A stretch of 30,910 nt of DNA. Origin: an uncultured Bacilli bacterium. Lineage in GTDB: Bacteria; Bacillota_I; Bacilli_A; RF39; UBA660. Of this stretch, positions 25,183 through 30,910 are shown piece by piece; position 1 is the first letter of the stretch; the number at the start of each line of letters is the position of its first letter. A program made the translations under genes and the position numbers. The notes under the pieces are model-generated. The model saw only the letters and a program-made list of their open reading frames with translations. It ran no database searches and was not told the DNA's origin. The stretch lies in NCBI GenBank assembly GCA_934086775.1, contig CAKOIJ010000009.1, positions 1 through 30,910 of the forward strand. Reading direction: 5' to 3'.

Positions 25183-25972
25183 AGTTTTGCTTATCCCCTA
25201 TTACTACTTTTCTTGTTTGTATTTCAGCAATCTTATTTATAACTTCTTGAGCATTTTCAGTAGTTATTTTATCATATCCAAGTTCTCTTAAAGCCTGTAA
25301 TTTAACTGTGGTTAATTGCTGTGTTCTACTTAAGACTTCTTCTTTAGTATTTTCTATTTCCTTAACAAATCTTTCATGTGATGCTATTAATTTACTCTTA
25401 GTAGCGCCTCCATTATTATATAAATTCATAGCTGTAAATATAATACTTTCTAAAATAAACTGAGCAGTCTCATCAAACTTAAATTCCATAGGATCACTAA
25501 ATCCAGTAGTTTTAGATAAATAAGCAAGTATATATTTAATCTCAGGTATAGAGTCTATACTTTGAAGTACGTGGTATAGATATAAAAATTCATAGTAAGT
25601 ATTTTTATTCTTCTCTTCTGTAAACTTTTCTTTAATTAAATTAATTAAGTCATTTACAAGTACTTGTTCATCTTTACTTAAATCTTTTAAATTAAAGTAT
25701 GATCCATCATCACTTGGTTTTGTACCTTGATTTAATCTTGTTTCAACATTCTCTAAATATTCAGCAGTTACTTTTACTTTAGCAATAGACTCATCGCTTC
25801 CGTCTTGTAAATCTAATAATTTAAAAAGTAATAGTTTCTTTTCTTTTGGCCATTTATTTAAACTCTCTAGTTCTAAATAATTATAAATCATTTGTCTAGA
25901 TACTCCTAAATATTTTGCTAATTTAACTTTAGATATTCCTAATTCTTGTAATAATTCATTTAAATTTTTCAT
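25181..25972 (-). CDS. Helix-turn-helix protein with a long helical C-terminal domain
   Basis: 263 residues. Residues 1-45 form a Cro/XRE-like HTH (LNELLQELGISKVKLAKYLG then VSRQMIYNYLELE). The remaining 200 residues are helical and charged (LSKDEQVLVNDLINLIKEKF, then VLQSIDSIPEIKYILAYLSK). They end in a possible coiled coil (KEEVLSRTQQLTTVKLQALR) and a short domain around GYDKITTENAQEVINKI. No family beyond the HTH is recognised. The C-terminal part may sense a ligand or partner. ATG 25972 has AGGAGAG at good spacing; the upstream in-frame start at 25993 lies before that Shine-Dalgarno. Its promoter contains inverted repeats that suggest self-repression. Confidence 0.7.
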   Translation of the reverse strand: MKNLNELLQELGISKVKLAKYLGVSRQMIYNYLELESLNKWPKEKKLLLFKLLDLQDGSDESIAKVKVTAEYLENVETRLNQGTKPSDDGSYFNLKDLSKDEQVLVNDLINLIKEKFTEEKNKNTYYEFLYLYHVLQSIDSIPEIKYILAYLSKTTGFSDPMEFKFDETAQFILESIIFTAMNLYNNGGATKSKLIASHERFVKEIENTKEEVLSRTQQLTTVKLQALRELGYDKITTENAQEVINKIAEIQTRKVVIGDKQN

Positions 25973-26001
25973 GTAATTCTCTCCTTCTATCATGTATTAC
26001 C

Positions 26002-26031
26002 ATTGTACAACACTTTACAAGAGTGTGTCAA
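26002..26031 (-). promoter_or_regulatory. Promoter with overlapping operator of the HTH gene
   Basis: On the minus strand: TTGACA (26026-26031), 18 bases, TACAAT (26002-26007). The spacer is mostly an inverted repeat, ACACT-7-AGTGT (26010-26026). A second pair, ACTTTAC (26012-26018) and GTAAAGT (26034-26040), brackets the -35. It has the consensus -35 hexamer TTGACA, which a repressor would need to block. Confidence 0.6.
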
Positions 26032-26064
26032 GTGTAAAGTAAATAAAAAATAAAGGAAATTAAA

Positions 26065-26097
26065 AGAGTAGGTAAATAAATTTACTATCCCTACTCT
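26065..26097 (-). terminator. Terminator of the 540-residue protein gene
   Basis: AGAGTAGG (26065-26072) pairs with CCTACTCT (26090-26097), with an inner GTAAAT/ATTTAC-type stem. In minus-strand reading it is followed by TTTTA. The arm starts at the stop codon. Confidence 0.65.
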
Positions 26098-27718
26098 ATT
26101 TCAAAGCTAATGTTTGACCGCCTTCTTTTACTTCATATATAAGTTTTTCAAATACTTCTTTATTCTCTACAAATAAGCTTTCATTAGCTTTATAAATTCT
26201 CATAAATCTTTCTCTAAGCTTTTCATCATTTTGCACTAATTTCATAAGTTCAGCATTCATAAGAGCAACATCAAGTTTCTTTTCTTTTAATCTTTTAACA
26301 TCTTTTGACTCAATAAAGTCTTCAATTAAATCTTTTAAATCAGGTATCTTTTTACATAAAGCAAAATCAAATTCATCTGTTGTTAAGAAAGGCACATAAA
26401 GAATTCCTGTAATAAATAGCCCAGCAAAGACAGATACGAGTATTGCACCTTCTTTATCTCTTTCAAGTATACTTATAGTATCATCTTTATCTTGTTTTCT
26501 TACTTCAATAGTAGTAACTGTTTCATTTGGTATACTTGCAGCTTCAAGAGCAGTATATTTACCACTTTTTTCTTCATAATCAAGTTCTTTGCCATTTTTT
26601 AAAGCATTCAAAACTGCTTCAAATTCATTTTCATCAAAAGTATATTCTTTATAATCATACTTATATTCACCTTTTTTTAAAGTATAAGGATCTCTTACTG
26701 TTACTTTTCCTACATAGTAGTCATCTAGTTCCGCTTGATATCCTTCATCCACTTCTTCTATTATATTTCCATCTAAGTCATAAGTATACTTATATGTTCT
26801 AGGAGATGGCATTTTGCTTAAGATAAATGGAACAAGTCCTAAAGTAAAGGTAAGTAATCCAAAATTTAATCCTATACCAGCAATTTTTTTGGCAAGATTA
26901 AGCTTAAACTCTTTTATTGACTCTTTAATAATTTCAATTCTAGACATTTCATTTTCAATATTTTTAGTTTTATATTTAATTTGTACAAGATTATCTTTAA
27001 TTTCTTTTGCTATTTTATTAAGTTCTTCTGTAGTTTTATCTCTTAAATCATCACCATATTTAGCATATATTATTGATTTTATGATGTCTTCAGTTATATA
27101 GTGTGCTTCATTACCTTTTAAGTTCATTAAATGTATTTCACTTTTTACTTTTTTAAGAGCTTCTTTATCGCTTATACTTTCAATATCACTTAATAAGATT
27201 TTATCTAAGTAGTATAAGTCTACTTCGCTTTTAGAAACTACATTATATAGTTTGTGTTCGGTTAAGTGTTTGTTTTCTTCAAGTAATAGATAGTATGTTA
27301 CTTTATAAAGATTTTCTATTATTTCTTTTTCTTTATCATATATTAAAGTGCTTGATGCTTTTATTTCTCTTAATAGTTTTATTAATTCATCAATGTAAAA
27401 TGATAGTTTATCTTCTTCGACTGTTTTGATGTCTTCTCTTAAGTGTACAGTGAAATTGTATGCTTTAAAGTATACCATATATTCGTTTAGATGAGCTTCT
27501 AGTTTGTTTAGTTTACTCATAGCACCTATGTAATCATTTTCTATGCCAAAGTATTTATTTGATGAGCTTTTGCTATGTTCATTTACTAAGCCTTCTTTTA
27601 TGCTTTTAAGTTCATTTTCATATTTTTCAGTATTTATTCCGATGTTTTTTAAGTTTTCTATTAGTCTTTCAATTTTTATTACTTTAGAATTATATTCAAT
27701 TGCTTTATCATTTATCAT
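26096..27718 (-). CDS. Coiled-coil membrane protein of unknown function
   Basis: 540 residues, family not recognised. Residues 1-275 are almost wholly charged helix, likely coiled coil (NSKVIKIERLIENLKNIGIN, ELNKIAKEIKDNLVQIKYK). A transmembrane helix at about 278-300 (GIGLNFGLLTFTLGLVPFIL) leads to a Tyr/Asp/Glu-rich segment of about 130 residues with YKYTYDLDGNIIEEVDEGYQ and LKKGEYKYDYKEYTFDENEF. A second helix at about 428-450 (AILVSVFAGLFITGILYVPF) is followed by about 90 helical residues. Two helices put both long ends on the same side, presumably the cytoplasm, with the acidic loop outside. There is no signal peptide. TGGGGGATAT is the Shine-Dalgarno before ATG 27718. A structural envelope or division-like role is only a guess. 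Confidence 0.65.
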   Translation of the reverse strand: MINDKAIEYNSKVIKIERLIENLKNIGINTEKYENELKSIKEGLVNEHSKSSSNKYFGIENDYIGAMSKLNKLEAHLNEYMVYFKAYNFTVHLREDIKTVEEDKLSFYIDELIKLLREIKASSTLIYDKEKEIIENLYKVTYYLLLEENKHLTEHKLYNVVSKSEVDLYYLDKILLSDIESISDKEALKKVKSEIHLMNLKGNEAHYITEDIIKSIIYAKYGDDLRDKTTEELNKIAKEIKDNLVQIKYKTKNIENEMSRIEIIKESIKEFKLNLAKKIAGIGLNFGLLTFTLGLVPFILSKMPSPRTYKYTYDLDGNIIEEVDEGYQAELDDYYVGKVTVRDPYTLKKGEYKYDYKEYTFDENEFEAVLNALKNGKELDYEEKSGKYTALEAASIPNETVTTIEVRKQDKDDTISILERDKEGAILVSVFAGLFITGILYVPFLTTDEFDFALCKKIPDLKDLIEDFIESKDVKRLKEKKLDVALMNAELMKLVQNDEKLRERFMRIYKANESLFVENKEVFEKLIYEVKEGGQTLALK

Positions 27719-27742
27719 ATATATCCCCCATTAATGTTGTTT

Positions 27743-27771
27743 ATTATAGCACTTTTAGCATTATTATGCAA
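27743..27771 (-). promoter_or_regulatory. Promoter of the coiled-coil membrane protein gene
   Basis: On the minus strand: TTGCAT (27766-27771), 17 bases, TATAAT (27743-27748), with a leader of about 18 bases before ATG 27718. Confidence 0.7.
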
Positions 27772-27773
27772 GA

Positions 27774-27794
27774 AAAAAGTACTTTTATAAGTAC
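27774..27794 (-). terminator. Terminator of mnmA
   Basis: GTACTT (27779-27784) and AAGTAC (27789-27794) with a 4-base loop. In minus-strand reading a run of T follows (complement of 27773-27778). It overlaps the mnmA stop codon. Confidence 0.65.
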
Positions 27795-28873
27795 CATAAT
27801 TTTTCTCCATCTTTTCTTACTTCTTTTATTATACCGCCTGCAATAACTTCGCTTCCAAGATATATTACGCAAGCTTGTCCTGGAGTTACTGCTTTTGCAC
27901 TTTCGTATTTTAGAGTTACTTCATTACCATTATATTCTATGCTGATTGGTACATCTTCCCCACGGTATCTAAATTTACAAGTTGCAAAGGCTGGTTTTAA
28001 GTCACTTATGTAGTTCATATCTTCGATTACTGCTTCGTTTGATATTAGATATTTATTATCATCTCCAAATGCTACATATAGTATATTTTTTTCAACATTT
28101 TTACCACATACGTAGTGACGTTTAGCATCTCCTGATAATCCCACATTTCTTCTCTGACCGATAGTGTAGTTCATAAGTCCTTTGTGCTTTCCAATAATTT
28201 CGAGTGTATCTATATCTACTATGTCTCCTTCTTTACCTTTTAAATAGTTAGAAATAAAATCTTGATAGTGTCTTTCTCCGATAAAGCATATTCCAGTTGA
28301 GTCTTTCTTTTCTGCAACAGGTAAACCAGCTTCTAAAGCAATTTTTCTAACTTCTGGTTTAGTAAGACCACCAACAGGAAATAAAACATCTTTAAATTCA
28401 CTAGGTTTTACTTGACTTAAAAAGTATGTTTGATCTTTATTATTGTCTACTCCTCTTAATAGTCTACCTTTTTCCATTCTAGCATAGTGACCTGTTGCAA
28501 TATAGTCTGCGCCTAACTTTTTTGCTTCTTTTTTAAATAAATCAAATTTTATATATTTGTTACACATTATATCTGGGTTAGGTGTTCTTCCTTTTTTTAA
28601 TTCTTCTAGGAAGTAAGTGAATACAGTATCCCAATATTCTTTTATAAAGTCTACTCTATAAAGTGGAATACCTAAATAATCACATACACTTTTAGCATCT
28701 TTAAAGTCTTGTTCTTGAGGGCATATACCATCAGTTATACCTTCTTTGTCATTATTGATATTAGAGTCCCAGTTTTTCATAAATAAGCCTATTACTTCAT
28801 ATCCTTCTTTATCGAGTAAATATGCACTTACTGCTGAGTCTACTCCTCCACTCATACCTACTACTACTTTCAT
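27785..28873 (-). CDS. mnmA: tRNA-specific 2-thiouridylase MnmA
   Basis: 362 residues, normal length. It thiolates U34 of Lys, Glu and Gln tRNAs using ATP and persulfide sulfur. The PP-loop is VVVGMSGGVDSAVSAYLL. The two catalytic cysteines lie in PDIMCNKYIKFDLF and DSTGICFIGERHYQDF. Other blocks are ATGHYARMEKGRLLRGVDNN, QTYFLSQV, YTIGQRRNVGLSG and the C-terminal beta-barrel (TPGQACVIYLGSEVIAGGII). ATG 28873 is preferred because GGAAGTG lies about 8 bases upstream; the ATG at 28888 precedes that Shine-Dalgarno. No cysteine desulfurase gene is next to it, unlike in some Firmicutes. Confidence 0.96.
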   Translation of the reverse strand: MKVVVGMSGGVDSAVSAYLLDKEGYEVIGLFMKNWDSNINNDKEGITDGICPQEQDFKDAKSVCDYLGIPLYRVDFIKEYWDTVFTYFLEELKKGRTPNPDIMCNKYIKFDLFKKEAKKLGADYIATGHYARMEKGRLLRGVDNNKDQTYFLSQVKPSEFKDVLFPVGGLTKPEVRKIALEAGLPVAEKKDSTGICFIGERHYQDFISNYLKGKEGDIVDIDTLEIIGKHKGLMNYTIGQRRNVGLSGDAKRHYVCGKNVEKNILYVAFGDDNKYLISNEAVIEDMNYISDLKPAFATCKFRYRGEDVPISIEYNGNEVTLKYESAKAVTPGQACVIYLGSEVIAGGIIKEVRKDGEKLWYL

Positions 28874-28899
28874 AAGTTTCACTTCCATTTCTACGAAAA

Positions 28900-28931
28900 A
28901 TTATACCATATTTTACTACATTATGGTATAA
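28900..28931 (-). terminator. Terminator of the MoxR-fusion gene, containing the mnmA -10 element
   Basis: TTATACCATA (28901-28910) and TATGGTATAA (28922-28931) form a perfect 10-base repeat with an 11-base loop. In minus-strand reading TTTTT follows, 6 bases past the stop of the MoxR-type gene. TATAAT for mnmA (complement of 28900-28905) is in the 3' arm. No good -35 was seen, so the site could also be an operator. Confidence 0.55.
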
Positions 28932-28936
28932 CTTTA

Positions 28937-30910
28937 TTATTTTTTTAATGCTTTTACATTTTCATTTTCTTTTGTAAGATATTGCCCTCTTAATATATCT
29001 TTAGAAAATTCTTCATCCATAAATTCTTTTATAAATGTATTTTCAAAATCTCCATCATAATTTTTTTTAGTACTAAATGGTACTCCTGAAAATAACAATT
29101 TTAAACTAAGTAAACAATATTCGCCATTTTCATTTTTATATAAGTACCATTCAATCGGTTTAACTTCTATCCAAATTTCCTCTCCATCTTCATAACTATT
29201 ATCATTAGATAATGTAGCTCCTCCATCAGCAAAATTTCCATTAACTCTTACATATTTTTTGCCATTATAAATATATTCAAAAGTAATTTGTTTATTTAAA
29301 TCTTCTAAATTAGGAGAAGTTTTATCATAGCTTTTATTATCATAAATTGTATAGTAATTTTCAGTTAATTCTAGTTTATTTTCTTTATATAACTTTTTTA
29401 ATTTGTTTTGCATTCCAAGTGAAACAGCATCTTGAGGATATTCTCCAAACTCAATTACTGGTTTGTGATCATCTGTTATATAATGATTACCTAAAAATTT
29501 ATTTACTGCTTCATAGCTTGATGCGTTAATTAGAAGAGGCCTTGCACTATAGGCGTTTTTATTAATGTCTACTGCTATTTCCTCCCCTTCACTATCAACA
29601 GCTACAATAGTTGACTCATCTATAGGTCCATAATTTGAGGATAAGTTTTTATGAGTTAGTGTCCAATAGTACCCATTATTAACGCCCTCAATATTTGCAT
29701 AAATTCCTCCGGTACATAATGCAAAATCAGTGATTTCAGCATCTAATCTTTTAAACAAATATAAATTTTTTATCTCTTCACTATCTACATCTATAAATGT
29801 AAAACTTAGATTTTCAACTTCCTTAATAGAAGTTTCTTTTTTATTATCCTGTTTCTTACTTTCTATTTCAAGTAAATACTCTAATCTTTCTTCATTTCCA
29901 TGAGTCCAAAGTGTATCAAATGTAGCACCTATTTCTTTACCTACAACATTATATACAAAATCTCTAACTATTTCTAAGTTTTCCTTATTTACTACAGATA
30001 AACCAACTGCTAGATTATACTTTTCTGCAATACTCATTTCTTTTATATCATCATCCTGAACATTATAATTTATTACATCTTCTACTGTAATAACTTCTTT
30101 TTTAGTAAACTCCATAAAATCTTTAGTAAGTTCTTTACCAACTAGGCTACGGAGCATATCAGGTTTACCAGTTGCATACAAAACTTTAGAAGCCATCTCC
30201 CATTTTCTTGGATCTGCATTTGGTGTTACACCATTGTATTTTGTTCTTAAAACTGGTTTTTTCATAAGTGATTTATATGAAATATAAGCATATATACTAG
30301 GATGTATTTTGTATTCATTAATTACTTTTGTATTATCTAGTCTTTCATAATTTTCGTTTGGTGTACTAGCCCATTTAAGCCAACTTTCTGCTGTTGTATT
30401 TATATATACATGAGCAAATCTATTAAATAGAGGCTCTGATAATTCTTCAGCACTTAAACTGTCTTTCGTTTCGTTACCTGCTGCAACGATCCTAGTGTTT
30501 TCAGGAAGTTTCCAAATACCATTTACTTCCTTATTTAGAACAACGTTGAAAGCCATTCCTTGAATAACATTTGATGCATTATTTATTTCGTCAAAGAATA
30601 CTATATGAAGTTTATTTGGTTCTTTCTCACATTTTTCATTTACTTTCTTAAGCCAAGAAGGCATTATATCAATCATTTCTCCAGTTTCGCTGTTATAGAC
30701 ACTTTTACCATTAAAACTTTCTAATGATGAGTTTCTGAGATATATTATAGTAGCATCTTCGTCGAACTGTTTAACTCTAGCTGACTTACCGTCTCCACTT
30801 GCACCGTGTAAGAATACTGGAATATCACTAAGCAAAGCACCTTTAATTATTTCTTCTTCACTAACTTTATCAAAGTTAAAATTATATGGATTAATTTTTT
30901 TAACTTTTTT
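28937..30910 (-). CDS. MoxR-type AAA+ ATPase fused to surface-protein-like modules, 5' partial
   Basis: 657 residues visible. The frame is open to the window edge (KKVKKINPYNFNFDKVSEEE before the first candidate start), so the N-terminus is missing. An AAA_5/MoxR ATPase covers about 1-300: Walker A HGASGDGKSA (35-44), Walker B IVFFDEINNAS near 102-112, sensor 1 RIVAAGNETKD near 140 and the Arg finger in LFNRFAHV near 163. The C-terminal half resembles DUF6273-like domains but in reversed order. GYYWTLT with YSARPLLINASS (about 417-460) looks like the usual domain end, then FGEYPQDAV (about 487) with VKPIEWYLY and LSLKLLFSGVPF (about 585-610) looks like the usual start. MoxR proteins normally remodel partners with a VWA protein; none is in view. 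No signal peptide or transmembrane helix is visible. Confidence 0.7.
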   Translation of the reverse strand, partial: KKVKKINPYNFNFDKVSEEEIIKGALLSDIPVFLHGASGDGKSARVKQFDEDATIIYLRNSSLESFNGKSVYNSETGEMIDIMPSWLKKVNEKCEKEPNKLHIVFFDEINNASNVIQGMAFNVVLNKEVNGIWKLPENTRIVAAGNETKDSLSAEELSEPLFNRFAHVYINTTAESWLKWASTPNENYERLDNTKVINEYKIHPSIYAYISYKSLMKKPVLRTKYNGVTPNADPRKWEMASKVLYATGKPDMLRSLVGKELTKDFMEFTKKEVITVEDVINYNVQDDDIKEMSIAEKYNLAVGLSVVNKENLEIVRDFVYNVVGKEIGATFDTLWTHGNEERLEYLLEIESKKQDNKKETSIKEVENLSFTFIDVDSEEIKNLYLFKRLDAEITDFALCTGGIYANIEGVNNGYYWTLTHKNLSSNYGPIDESTIVAVDSEGEEIAVDINKNAYSARPLLINASSYEAVNKFLGNHYITDDHKPVIEFGEYPQDAVSLGMQNKLKKLYKENKLELTENYYTIYDNKSYDKTSPNLEDLNKQITFEYIYNGKKYVRVNGNFADGGATLSNDNSYEDGEEIWIEVKPIEWYLYKNENGEYCLLSLKLLFSGVPFSTKKNYDGDFENTFIKEFMDEEFSKDILRGQYLTKENENVKALKK

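Noticed and set aside
26527..27101. Two plus-strand open frames opposite the coiled-coil membrane gene
   Set aside because: No Shine-Dalgarno and composition biased to His/Leu/Phe by the opposite strand; shadows.

Overview
The window is a dense, AT-rich bacterial chromosome segment. Arginine is written almost only as AGA and serine often as AGT. TGA is used as a stop (for example the phosphoesterase gene ending at 7497), so the code is the standard bacterial one and not the Mycoplasma code. The gene set (RNase R, SmpB, RNase HIII, CvpA/thioredoxin, QueA/Tgt with a YrzE-like protein, HisS, YrvM/TcdA, RarA, XerD-DeoB, MnmA) has the flavour of a reduced-genome Firmicutes/Bacilli lineage, such as uncultured gut RF39-type or Mollicutes-related bacteria. 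That assignment is inference from gene content and composition. No 16S rRNA, tRNA or spore gene is visible to test it.

Layout: 1-2181 is the end of a large membrane-anchored surface protein. 2226-7422 holds rnr, smpB and mutS, each with its own terminator and promoter. 7497-9267 (minus) is rnhC plus a metallophosphoesterase. 9367-10280 is cvpA-trxA. 10344-13045 holds queA, tgt and a small pilin-like membrane protein, followed by a convergent YrzE-like gene and a DUF421 gene. 14229-14845 is an unrecognised gene broken by a frameshift at an A7 run. 14919-19001 is an operon of hisS, a ClpX-like unfoldase with an unfamiliar N-terminal domain, a TtcA-like tRNA thiolase and a MarR-like winged-helix protein. 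It is followed by a probable 6S-type structured RNA and tcdA. 19877-20139 is a decayed gene behind an intact-looking LexA-box promoter. rarA and an XRE regulator lie on the minus strand, then a small C-terminal relic of a surface protein, xerD-deoB, a 42-residue Arg/Asn/Ser repeat protein on the minus strand and a ZIP metal transporter. The right third (minus) has a self-regulated-looking HTH protein, a 540-residue coiled-coil/two-TM protein, mnmA and a MoxR-type AAA+ ATPase fused to domains that resemble surface-protein modules.

How it works together: most genes serve translation quality and RNA or DNA upkeep. Five are tRNA-modifying enzymes (QueA, Tgt, TtcA, TcdA, MnmA). Others are SmpB/RNase R for ribosome rescue and decay, and MutS, RNase HIII, RarA and XerD for genome maintenance. 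Regulation is compact. Sigma-A-type promoters (TTGNNN, 17 bp, TATAAT) sit only about 10-20 bases ahead of start codons, several overlap the preceding gene's terminator hairpin, and several hairpins contain the preceding stop codon.

The least explained items are the 42-residue basic repeat protein, the ClpX-like unfoldase, the MoxR fusion, the orphan SOS promoter and the terminator-promoter composites.
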